A DNA stretch of 64,000 bases, taken from NCBI RefSeq assembly GCF_034702125.1, contig NC_085860.1, positions 51,030,936-51,094,935 on the forward strand, given 5' to 3'. Positions 25,301 to 38,700 of the stretch are shown one piece after another. Under the pieces are notes generated by a model. That model had not been told where the DNA came from and did no database searches. It saw only the letters and a list, made by a program, of their open reading frames with translations. The DNA comes from Engraulis encrasicolus (Eukaryota; Chordata; Actinopteri; Clupeiformes; Engraulidae). The translations under genes and the position numbers were made by a program. Numbering within the stretch: position 1 is the stretch's first letter; each line of letters starts with the position of its first letter.

Positions 25301-27238
25301 TCGAGGGGCAACATCGTCATTGCCATTAAATCATTATTGTAGGCAACTGTAGTAGTCCTAGGTCTTCATCGAACAGTCGTATTTGTGGCGACATCATCGT
25401 TAATTTCTATTTCATTATTTGGAGGAGGTGCGGAGAGTGAGACAGTGACAGATGCCCTGCTGCTGCGCGATGGTGGAGGGACAAGCAGAGAGAGAGCAAG
25501 AAAATAACGGGCTCGGGCCAACGGACTTCTTGGTTAACAAGGCCTTGTGGTAAATGAAAGAATGAAGGGAAACTTGGGCAAAACATTTCCCTTCTCTCGT
25601 ATTAACTTATTTTACAATTACAAGGTATTGAATGGAAGCCCTTTTCTAATACGAGGAGACAATATCAATACATTCAAAAATCGTGGATACTCATAATGTT
25701 TTCTGTGTGTTGCATTTCGAGGCGGGTGGTCAGGCTGTGTCCGTGTCGGGTGTTGAGGTAAGGCGATTATCATTTGGCAGGCATTTTCGCCAGGTTCCCA
25801 AACTACATCGTAGCCTATCAGTCTGCAAGAACGCTGTGAGGCAAGTTATTTAAAAACTTACGAGCCACAACGACTACCAATTAGCATGTTGTAGCATAAT
25901 AAATCGCCAACAACGTGACCGATAGGTGCGCAACTCTGCAGTGACATTTGGGGTTTTATATCAAGCCGGGCGGCACTTGTGACGCGTGCTTATGTTGCTC
26001 CTATGTGGATAGTCATGCGATGCAAATTCAGTAACTTGCAGGCAGGTAGAAAGGGAAAGATGGCGAGTTATGGGAATGAAGAAACGTGTTGTGTCTTGTC
26101 TATATGAACAACCCTCCAAAAAACATCGATATTTTTTGAGGATTCCAAAAACTCAAAAAAAATATTTTGGGTCGCACAAAAAATGATAGGGTCGGTCGGC
26201 AACCGGAACCAAAACATTATTTTTTTTAGGCCTAGCCAGACTGGTAGTATGTTTGACTAGTAAGATTAACAGCCATATTGGCTGGTGATCAATAAAGTTA
26301 ATTTAGAGGCCTGAATTCCAGCACACCATCATCATAGCATTTTATTGGTGTTATGGTGTGAAACAAAAACAAAGAAACATCCTCCTTGAAAGTTTAATAA
26401 AGTATGGTAGTTCAAAATACTGTGAAGAGCAAGATAAACTATTTGCTAGATACACGGGATGTTAGGCTAAAATGCATTAAAATGCAGGAAATTTCATCTA
26501 AGAAAAGCATTTTTTTTCTGGGGGAGGACCCCCCCTGCCTGAATGAAGTGTGTCATATCTTCACTGTTGACATTTGGCAACCCTAGGTGTAGGGCAGACT
26601 ATGCAAAACAAAGTAGCCTCTCAGATGGGCCCGCCGACGACCCCGTTGCTTTACCATGCCAATTTGTTGCACCGTGAATTGCCGCTCCGCGATAAGTTGC
26701 TACTCAAAAAAAAAATTCAAGGTTGGCAGGTATGAGAAAGTACTTGCATTGACTCTTGACCTGACTGTTAGCAACGCTGAAGCTTGTTGCGTCACTAGGA
26801 CGGCACGGCCTGGCTAGCTACACACTACACTACAGGGCAATTCCAGCTCCACGTTTGCCTGATAATGCTTTATACATGGGTTCGCCATGTTTGTAAACAC
26901 AGTGTTGTGAGGAGGGGCAAGACACTGGCAGCCAACCACGTGAGCTAATTGTTTGACCGACAGCGGTTTCCAACGATCAGAGGTTGAGTTTTGCGCAGCT
27001 AGTTTTGCACAGTCAGGTTGAACCAAAAATGTAGAACCCATGTATACCAGGGGTGTCAGGCATTAAAGCCCAGGGGCCAAGGAGCTAGATGCCACTGCAA
27101 TTCTATTGAATGAAATCACATGAATTTATAAAGCACTTCATCCCCACTTCATCCCCATTCTCTTCCTGTCCACCTCTCATACTGTCCTATCAAAAATAAA
27201 GTCGAAAAACACAAAAACATGTATTGTTTTCTATGATA

Positions 27239-27278
<40 letters not shown>

Positions 27279-30200
27279 CTCCCCTCCAGATGATCCACCT
27301 GTGTCTGGACTGTGAGAAGGTGCCGGTGATGTTGAGAGCTCTGGACTTCTCCCCCAGCGTCCCTCACAAGACCCTGATCATCACCAGCAGCATACAGGAG
27401 CTGGACCAGGTCTACGAGGTGACACACACTTTTGCCCAAACTTTTTCAGAACGAGGACCACTTTGTCCCCCCAAAAATATTCAGGGACCACCTGTCAACT
27501 GAATTGACAGTTGAGGGGTGATAATTTGATGCTGCTAATTTTGATGCAGACCACTCAGCTTTTAGTCACATTACAAGCCTGTCTTATTGTGGTGAAAATA
27601 AGACTTCCGCTATGTTTAGCTTTTTAAATATGTTACAAATATAGCCTACATCTATGGAAAATGTAGAAATCTCCTTGTGGACCACCTGAGCTCTATTGCA
27701 GACCACCAGTGGTCCACGGACCACACTTTGAGAATCACTGCAGAGTAGGCAATACACAATATGGAATACACTCTCACTGCAGAGTAGACGATGGCACACT
27801 AGGAATAACGGCCGACGAGGTGTCCCGATATCAAGGGAAATAATGGACGAGGCGGAGCGTTCTAACAGCCCAACGGCGTAGCCAAAGGGCTGTTCACTTC
27901 ACCAAGTCCATTTTCCCTCGATATCGGGACACCTCGAAGGCTGTTATTTCGCTTATCACCCTGTTGGCAGCATTTAATTATTAATTTATTAATTTGTTGA
28001 TCTAAGGCTTCGTGAAAAAGTAGATTAGCCATTGCGCTTGGTTCGTTGCTATGGGCACCACTTCCTAATCTAGTGAGATGCGCCTCTATCGGAGGTGCGT
28101 AAGGATGCGCGTAGAACATTGGGGCGACTTGACAACCAAATATGATAGAACTAACAACATGGTTTTTGACATGGCAACCAAATGTGATAGAATTAACGAT
28201 GGGGTCTTGGCCACAGCAACCTGCAGTTTAGAATTAGTAACGGCAGTTTGCCAGGAAGTTAGGAAAAGAAGCAGCATAGACGTCCGCATGACATCGTAGG
28301 TGTCCTGTTCTCAGGAAATAATGAACACCTGCTCAGCCAATCAGAAGACGTTCCGTTTTCTCACCTGGTGATAACACACTATGGAATATACTCTCACTGC
28401 AGAGTAGACAATAACCGCAGAAATACACCAGCGGCGATCTGAGCGAGGCGAGCGACTGAAGTAATTGACTTTGTATTGAGTCGCGCGACAAAATCGATTC
28501 TGGAGACTAGAGCGATTTGCGCGACAGTTTGAAGTTGAAATCTTTTCAACTTTCTATGACGCGGTTCGCCGACAAGCCGCGACAGCCAATGACTGTATAG
28601 AGGTCAGTGACCACAGCCAATGGGAATGCTTGAATGCTTTGCCTTCTGCCTGTACGGACATACTCTAGTCTCCTCAATCGCTCGTATCGCTTGCTGCTGC
28701 ACTCTGTCGCTTGAATCGCATCGCGCTTGAATCGCATCTCGCCTGGTCTATTCGAGCGGTAACACACTATGGAATACACTCTCACTGCAGAGTAGACAAT
28801 AACACTATGGAATACACTCTCACTGCAGAGTAGACAATAATTCAATATTACATTATATTTTCTTGCTGCATACAATATAATACAGTATTACAATACACTC
28901 TTGCATAACTTCTCTTGGCTGCTGCTGTTTGTCTGTCTTCAAGCACTTTTTATTTCTGTCTTTCTTAACAATTCTCTGTGTTTTTGTGGGGTGTTTTTTT
29001 TTTTGCTTTTTAGTCTTTCTCTCTCACTCACTCACTCATTCACTCATTCACTCACTCACTCGCATGCGTACGCGCGCACACACACAATCTCACACACACA
29101 CTCACAGTGGCAATTTGAAGTGGCATCATGGAGCCCTGTGTTTCCCCACTAGGCGGTGGCCAACTCGTCAGCTCTGGCCCTGAAGGTCCACGAGGGTCTA
29201 ACTCAGCACTTCGACCTGGTCATGGAGCACTGGAAGAAGGCCATTGGGGCCGGCACTCACGTCATACTGGGTATGTACAGGGGTCGGACAAAAGACCTTT
29301 ACCCATTAGGTTCCGCGAAACTGTTCTAACACAAGTAGGCGTCATAAATATTCATGAAAGTTGACGGGGGGTCGATGGTGCTGTCTGGCCCGCATTTCGA
29401 TACAACAGGGACTAGAACTGGGTATGTACAGGGGTCGGACCAATTAATGGAAACACCTGTCATTTTAGAGTGCTGGGCTGATTGTATTCAGGCTCCATGC
29501 CTGATTTCAGGCTTGACAGAGTTTGCAAAAATAAAAACATTGATAATAATTAGCCATTAGTTTATTCTTATCTCAGAAAGTTATTACAGGTTCAGGGTTT
29601 TCTTCTATTATCAGGCTTGAATCATGGCCCACAGGCTATTAAATGTTTGAATAGTGTGTCAAAATAGGCCTACGTTACGTCACTATGCAGTATCTTGTCG
29701 TCATCGTTAGAGCGGGAAAAAAGTTCAGACTCAGGATTTTTTTTCACCATCACCCCTGAGAGTGGGAAGTTTCATGGCTCAAGTGGACCAGCCCGTCGGC
29801 CAATCTTCATTAATTGCACATTGCACCAGTAAGGTGATGTGTGAAGGTTCAATTGGCAGGGTAAGAGCACAGTTTTGCGCGTGTAACTGTTGCATCTTTG
29901 ACCGAGACAGTAAGTCTTTGTGATGTATCAAGAGCCATGGTATCCAAGGTGTAATGTCTGCATACCACCAAGAAGGATGAACCACATCCAACAGCATTAA
30001 GTGTGGACGTAATGAATGCCATTGAACTTCCCACACTAAAATGACAGGTGTTATTTTGTCCAACCCCTGTATCTATGTGTGTATATATCCTACATATCAT
30101 CACTGTCCAGCATAAACCTCGTAACTCCATATTCTATTATTTCTTTCTAAAAATCAGTACTATTGGTCTGTCTTTGAGATGGTATTAGATCATTTATAAT

Positions 30201-31868
30201 ACATTATCAACATTAAAATCACCATGTTTAAACAAATAGATTCAGTCTTAAAATAAATATTTTGTAATAAATAATGATTTAAGTGAAGATACAAGGTTTT
30301 TGCAGGACATCGACAATATATGTGCTGTCTTTACCCACAATTTATAAATATTCATATAATTTATTTGATATTTACCTCCCTCATCAGTGACGACTGAGAA
30401 GTGTCTGAAGGCGCTGGGTATCGACGACGCCACCTCCGTGGTCCACTACGGCTTTCCCATGACCCCCAAACTCTTCGGCAGCCGCCTCTTCTGCATGTCC
30501 GCCAACTTCCGCGTCGTCTCCGAGGTTTGCATGGCTTTCATAACACTGTTTACTTTGTGTGTATGCTAAAATAAGGTGGCTGTAGCTTTTACATAAAATC
30601 TGTTGACTTTTCAAAGGTAGAACTCACCTCCTTCACTTAGGTTGTCAAACAATATCATTGGGTCAATGTTGTAGAAGCACACGCATATACACAATCTCAA
30701 ACACATTCGGCACCATTACAAAGACGTCCAACATGACACTGTCCTTCAGTGCCTACAGATGCTTTTGCTCACTGTAAATGTGAAAAACAGGAAATTTCAC
30801 ACACAAAAATGAAAAGTGAATGCATGAAAGCCAAGCCAAAAAAATAATTAATAATTAAAAAAAAAAAATCTCTTTTTTTGCATTTACAGTAAGCAAAAGT
30901 ATTCGTTGCACTGAAGGACATGTTGGACGTCTTTGACCCATGTGTGGTTGTTTGTCTGTGTTTCTCTCAGTACCGTCTGGAGAATGAGCGCGGCGGCGCG
31001 CGCGTGGCCAACTCCATCCTGCTGCTGACGGACAAGAACTCTCGGCAGGTGTCGGGCGTGCTGCGTTACCTGCGGCGTACGGGCGCACTGCTGCCCCCGG
31101 AGCTGCTGAGCTTCGCCCAGGGAGTGCAGCAGTTCAAGGAGGAGCAGAAGGCTCAGAGGCCCCTCTGCCCTTACCTCAAGAGCCTCGGCTTCTGCAAGTG
31201 AGCGCTCTTCAGATTTTAAAGTGATGTGATACTGCCCCATTTTTGGAAATAAGCTTGTTTTACACCTCCCCTTGAGTTAAATAGCTGAGTTTTACCTTTT
31301 TCCTGTACTTTCAACCGTTCTCTGAGTATGGCAGTGCAAATTTTACCTCCATGCTAGCAGTTAACATTGAGTCCTATGAGACCAGCTGGCGGCTAACTGG
31401 TCTCATAGTAGTCAATGTTAACTGCTAGCTTGGAGGTAAAATTTGCACTGCCATACTCGGAGAACGGTTGAAAGTACAGGAGAAAGGTAAAACTCAGTTA
31501 TTTAACTCAAGGGGATGTGTAATATGAGCTTATTTCCAAAAATGGGACAGTATCACTTTAAGTCTTGCGTCTTCCTCTCTACGTGAAAGCCAGATGTGCT
31601 GACGAAGGGCATAATGGCAGCAATTGGCCAAATAAATGTGGTTTACAGTAACTTGTATGTTAAAAGGTGGCAATACAATTGCTTTTTTTTAAAATGGCAC
31701 CCTCATCATGTATGTGATGAGGCATATAAAATGTATATACAAATACAATACAAAGCCTTTTACTGTCATTATACAATGTATAATGAGATTTTAACAAGGT
31801 ATAATGAGATTTTATAAAATATTATATAAAATTGGGTATATTAAATGATAACTGTAATTCTATTTCTC

Positions 31869-31961
<93 letters not shown>

Positions 31962-32618
31962 GGATACCAGAGAGTGTCCTGACAGGCATATTCTGGACAG
32001 ATCTCAGGATGAGCCCAAGCTGGCCCTGCAGACTGGACTGGTTGAGGTGAGCTCAGGGGCACACTGATGTCATACAAATTACAGGGTTCCCACTGGTGCT
32101 TGAATTCCTTGAAAATGCTTGAGTTTCAATTAAGTGTTTTGAAGGTTGTGAAGTGCTTGAAAATGCTTGAAATTTGTGTCAAGTGAAACTTAGTGAGCCA
32201 AATAATAGAAATAAATTGTTCAGGTACATCAAAAGTCTGGGTGAGTGAGATGTCAGATGGGATTTGCAATACGACTAAATTGCAATACTAAAATTGATTA
32301 GAATGCAGGAAATTGCATCTTAAAAACACAAAATTTTCTGGGGGAGGACCCCCACACCCCCTCTCATGAACTGTTAAAGGTGCTGGAAAACTGAAAATGT
32401 GGTGCTTGAAAAGTGCTTGAATTTGTTCATGAAAAAGGTGTGGGAACCCTGTACATTATACATTACATTACATTGCATTTGGCAGACGCTTTATAACCAA
32501 AGCGACTAACAATCGAGGACATAATCAAGCCAACATCACTAGCAGATACAAAGTGCACAGGAAATATACAGAACAACAAGTGCACATGCAAAGACGGGTT
32601 AGTTGGGGTTTTTTTGTA

Positions 32619-32705
<87 letters not shown>

Positions 32706-35700
32706 TACATAGCCTACACATTAGGGCTGCACAATTAATCGAAAATAATTGAAAGTTGTGATATAATCGTAATATGGAAATCGGGATTTCAATCGGGATT
32801 TAATCGTGGCAATAGTGACCTACCTTTGAGAGCCTCCTTGAAGCCAGAACGTACTGCCAGACTGTTGTTTCTGGCCAGAAATCTGTTCACCTATGTTTCA
32901 TGCTATTGCCTTTTACATAATTGTTACAATTCATTTTATTTTGATCATCCCGTAAGTAATTCATTCTTGGTTATATTTCATTTTGTTACTATTTTTAAAA
33001 ACATCTGCAAAAATCAATAATCGTGATTAATAATTGTGATTTTGACCCAAATAATCGAGATTATGATTTTTTCCATAATCGTGCCGCCCTACTTCACATC
33101 ATGTCAAGAGTCTGGCCTGGGCCGAGGGCAGCTCAAACATTAGCAGACCAATCACCTTTCCAAGTCCAGTCCAAGGCCAAACATTAAACCAAGGGTTGGG
33201 ATCCAGTGTGTGCCTTTTTTGCGCTATACAACTATAGGCACAGTCCATTTAAAACACCCTCTCACAAGCCCTGATGAAGACAATGGGTCGAAACACGTAG
33301 GCATGTAAACTTTAGTAAGGAGTGCCTCAAATAGTGTTTTTTTTCTTTTGATCCCTCTCACAAGTTTGATCTAACCAGCCCTGAATCAGCTGATTGTATT
33401 GAGCACTCAGGACCGTTGTAGACCCGTCGTCCAGTGAAGCTTACCGGTGTTGGAAGGGTTTTTACTAGAGGTGCACCGAAAATTCGACCGCTGAAAATAT
33501 TCGGCCGAAACGCAAAAAAAGACTTTCGGTTTTCGTCCAAAAGCCAATTGAGTGGCCGAATTGGATGCCGAATAGAAAATGAATGGAAAATAGGCATTAA
33601 TTAAACTTATTTCAGTTCTACTCTAACATTTGAAGACTTCAAATACACATTTATTTACTTTCAAAAACATTTCTAAACACTTAATGTAAGCCGTAGGTTT
33701 AAGCAATATTTAAAAATAGTGAAAAACCTAACTTTTGATATCTTTTAGCTGAATTGTAATATTCGGTTTCGGTATTGGGCCAAGTTATTAATTATTATTC
33801 GGTGTCGGTTTCGGCCACAAATTTTAATTTCGGTGCACCTCTAATTGTTACTTCTGAATCTGATCTACACCAGCACACAATCGCCATCCTAACCCCACAC
33901 AGGGAGTATTCTTCTCTGTTACTATAGTTTTGCAAGAATAGTCATTGTGCTTCGATAGGTCACTGCTAGACTTCAGCAGGATTAACGTTAGAGAGGCGCT
34001 GCCGTGGCCAAACCGTAAGGCCTTCCCCATCTCTCTCTCCCCACTCGCTTACCGTTACCACCTTCACTGTCCTAAAGTAAATTACTAAAAATGATAATAA
34101 TAATTTAAATTAAAGAACACCAAGTAAACATGTACAATGCTGTACTTTAGACCCTCCTCTGTTCCCTACCATAATAATATATATATATATTAATTCTAAT
34201 AATTTTAAAAGAACGTTAAAGAACACCAAGTAAACATTTCCAATGCTGTACTTTAGACCCTCCTCTGCTCCCTCCTCTACCGTGCCAGGTGCTGCCGCTC
34301 TACATCCACAGCGCCTCCGTGTTCTACGGGCGGCTGGTCTCCAAGGACGACACGGGCTTCGATGAGCTGGCTGCCAAGATGGCCGCCCACTTCGGAGCGG
34401 AGCACCGCTGGGCTACAGAGGTCACCGTGGGGGAGCTGTACGCCATGCAGGACGAGGAGGAGTACCACAGGTCTGGGCTGAGACGCATCACAAGACGACG
34501 TTGTTAAAAAAATATAAGAATGAATTCTCTGACTAAGGCACTCCAAATTAAAATGTCTTTATTGATGACATGTCCTACATGGACATATAAAAAACAAGGC
34601 TCAGGGCAGCATCAATAGCCGTTGTTGTTGTTTCGTCTTAAAATTAGGTTTACCCAATCGTTTCAGTGGTTCATCAACTTGTGGTGTGATGACACTCTCA
34701 TTTCACATTTGGCATGAGGGTCACTAGCTTTTACATTCTGAATTTTAATGATCATGTCAAAGTGTGATGCAGTAAATCGACAGTGAGATTTTGACCAGAT
34801 TTTTACCCAAAAATGTGCCCTTTGCAACAGCCCATTTAACCACTGACCCAGGGCTGATAGTATTCAGGGTCCATGCCTAATTTCAGGCTTGACAGAGTTT
34901 GCAAAAATAAAAACATTGATAATAATTAGCCATTAGGTTATTCTTATCAGTCCCTCCAGTTTTTCGCGATTCAGCGATCGCGTGGATTCATGCAAATTCA
35001 ATGATATTCCGCATAATTTCACGATGCCACGTAATTCCTGTAAAGCCGCATTTTTCCCGCAAAATTTCAACATTCTGTGGAGTTTATTGATTTATATTTT
35101 CGTCAAAAAAATAAAAATGTGACTACAATACCACCGGAGACGAAAACCAATAGGAAGCATTTTTGTTAATATGTCACTGAAACATTGAAAAAGAATTGCC
35201 TGCTATTTCGGAAGTCGCGACCCTCATCTCAGCTGCTCCGCGTCTCTCCTCCCCTCCCTCACACATACACGCAGGCGTCGGTGCTGCTCACAGGGGACTT
35301 TTTTCTTTAACAGCAGTAGCCTACTTTTCAGTGCAATCCTGGCTGGAAAAAGTATTGTTGCCCATTTATCCATGACGAAGAAGTGTATGCAGTCATGAAA
35401 TAGTGGCGGTGCTGTCGCACAGTAGCAAACATCTTACGTTACATTTTTGCGCAACCTCTCCACTCTCCCCTGTCGCTTTCATGAGCATGCTGCCGACGGT
35501 CGTTGTCTGATCTTTTTTCAATGTTCGCTAATGTTTGTATTTTAAGGGTCTATGTCTATGCGTAGGCACAAGCCTTCTGATAACAACCACTGTAGTGCCT
35601 ATCGCAAAGGATTCGGAAGTGTGGAGTTTTGCAACTTGAGATAGGAAGTGAACGGCCCTTCCACGCTTTCACTGTGTTATTGCAATAAAGTCTTGCGAAT

Positions 35701-38700
35701 CCATGCAACCATGCACACAACCATGTCAACGAGAGCGTGTATGCCATCACAACTTTGCATCAAGCAAATAATATGCAACAGCTTGCAATACAAGCACGAG
35801 AGAGAGAGAGAGCCGCGTCTTCCAACAGGTGGCATTGTAACGCTTGCATACAGCCTGGCTACTGTACCCCGCAACGCTCTTCATTAGCCTACTGGTAGGC
35901 TATACCCACAAGTATTTTTTCATAACGCGCAGTCCCGTTTTCCCCCGAAGTTCTAAAATATCGACAGAGATTCATGAGTGTCGCGGCCTTGATTTTTTTT
36001 ACACATTGGACGCACTGGCTTATAAGACGCTCTGGCAATTTTTGACAATAGGCCTATTTTATTATTATTTTATTATATAGGAAGTGTGTTTCTGAATCTC
36101 TCTCTTTTGCCTGCTAGACTGATTGTGGTTTTCAGTTACCAAAAAAACCCAGAAAGGGGTGCAAAATCTTTGCAAAAAATGAGAAAATTCCGCAAAATCT
36201 TTGCAAAAAATGACATTTTGACCGCAAAAATCACAAAATCCCAATGCAAAATCCTGGAGGGACTGTTTTATCTCAGAAAGTGTTACAGGTTCAGGGTTTT
36301 CTTCTACTATCAGGCTTGAATAATCGTCATACACAGGCTATTAAATGTTTGAATAATGTGTCAAAATAGGCATACGTTGCGTCATTATGCAGTATCTTGT
36401 CGCCGTCGTTAGAGCAGGGGAAAAAGTTCAGGCTCAGGTTTTTTTTTCACTATCACCCCTGCTGACCTCTTGGCTTGTTGTGTAACCACAGGGTGCGCGT
36501 GGTGTCTGTGCCGGAGAAGGGCGACTGCCTGTTCAGCTGTGCCACGGTGCACTTCATAGACGAGGGCAGTACGCGCACCGTCAAGTCCCACCAGCTGTTG
36601 CAGCTGCCCCCCGACTTCCACAGCCTGCCCCCCCAGGCCGTAGAGATCGTCCTCTGCGGAGCCAAACCCATCGATAATGAGGTCGACTGGGACCCAAAGG
36701 TTTGAATCTACACTTAGCTTGATAATACAAGTATGTACTGTGTGTATTGTGTATGCAAATGGTCGACTGGGACCCAAAGGTCTGATACCTCACACTTGCG
36801 ATTAATTATCAGAAACATAACCGTGGGAATTATGGGTGCTGCAGGCACAGATTTTTTTTTTTGTCAATGTTACTATTTTCTGTTAGTATTGAAATATTTT
36901 CATTATTTTATCATGCTGAGATGCCCCAGGCCCCCCTGTTAAAAAGTACTTCCCACGGCCATGATCAGAAGTATTATTTGTCTCGACTGTGGGTTTGAAG
37001 TTTACTGCAAGCGGTTCTGCCAATCGTTTCTTTGAGACTGGCATTAATGTATATAAACTGCCATACAAATGAAACATACTATTGAAGATAATACCTGTAT
37101 AGAACTTGTATCATCCAGAGCCGTCTAATAAGAGAGTTGCGTCACTCCTATAGACCTCAATGGTCCAATCTTTCCATAGCAATGGCGGCTCTCTTGGAGC
37201 CTCATGGAGCGTTTTTACTTGTACTGTAAATCACCATTGACCATAGTTCCTGCACAAACAGACTCTCTTATTAGACAGCTCTCATCCATCTCTGCTGTTC
37301 TCCTTCTCCCCCAGGCGACCAGGGCCATCAGCCAGACCATCCGAGGGAAGCGGCACCAGGCCAAGGTGCTCATGTGTCTGGGCAGCACCCTGTGGGTCAG
37401 CTCCATGGTGAGATCATGCTGTACTGTTAGTGTTGCAAGCAGGGCATTTGCCCCAGGGCCCAGTGCCCTCCTGTGTTGATGTTGGGGGCCTTATTGTGAC
37501 CATGGCAGGCTGTATGGAGGGGCCCTATAGGTGGTTTGCCCTGGTGCCCCTACGTGCAATTGTTCCGCCACTGCTGCTGTTGTCCCTGCAATCTGGCACT
37601 CATACCCGCTACTAATATCTGATGGGTAACAACAATTAATGTTGTTTAAAAAAAAATACAAGTGATAGATACTCCCCTCCCAGTCAAGACTGTTCTCTGT
37701 TGTACCCAAGTGGTGGAACGGTCTCCCAGAGGCAGCAAGACTAAGCACATCTCTTGCAGCCTTCAAGAAACAAGTAAAGACCTTCCTCTTTCGAGAGGAG
37801 CTACTAAACTAATGCTTGAGCTGGCCTAGCCCCAGGGCAGACTCTTGACATGATGTTTAGTTTAGTTTAGTTTGTGTGTGTGTGTGTCACAGTTATTTTG
37901 TCAGTGGTGTTGATGTTTTTGTCCACATATAATGTAAATACCTACCATAAATGCATGTACAGTGACAGTCGATGATTTTGTACCATGTTTTCTTTACTGT
38001 ACCATGATTGCTCTGCGTAAAGTCCAGTTAGAAACAAGTTGGAACTTTCATATCACGGAAGTTGCTAGTATGCACATGCAACTGGAAAAAAAATAAGTTT
38101 CTGCTTATTGATTGTCGTTTCTCTTGCCCGCCCTAACCGTTCCCAGGTGTCCCGGATCCGAGCTCCTCTACTGAAGACGTTCATCAATGAGTATGACGTG
38201 TGTAACGAGGTGCTGAGCACCGGACTGGGCGTGCCCAACAGCGAGGCCGAGCACCTCACGAGGCTGCAGACCGCCCTGGAGGGACCCCTGGGGGTCATCG
38301 ACCACAGCACCGTCCTACGGTACTGCATAACCGCTCTGCACACACACACAAACACACACACAGTATGGTATGGCACAGCTGCTCTCCACACACACACACA
38401 TATACACAGTATGTCCTCTCGATCTATAAGTGCTGCTTGGCACAATGCCCCTTGAACTGTCTTGGGGAAGGCGTTAAAGTGAGAGGGGTTGAGAAGGATA
38501 CGGCTGAAATGGGTTGGAGCTTAGTTGCCATTGGGGGTCATTAGTCTGTTTGTTTTTTTAATACTAAGGGGGGGCGTTGTCAGGTTTATAATGAAGTCAG
38601 GGGGGGGCGTTGGGAGGCTTGTGATGAGGCCATGGGGGCGTTTTTTTTTTGGGGGGGGGGGGGGTTTAAAGGATGAGAACCACTGCTGTAACACTCATAC

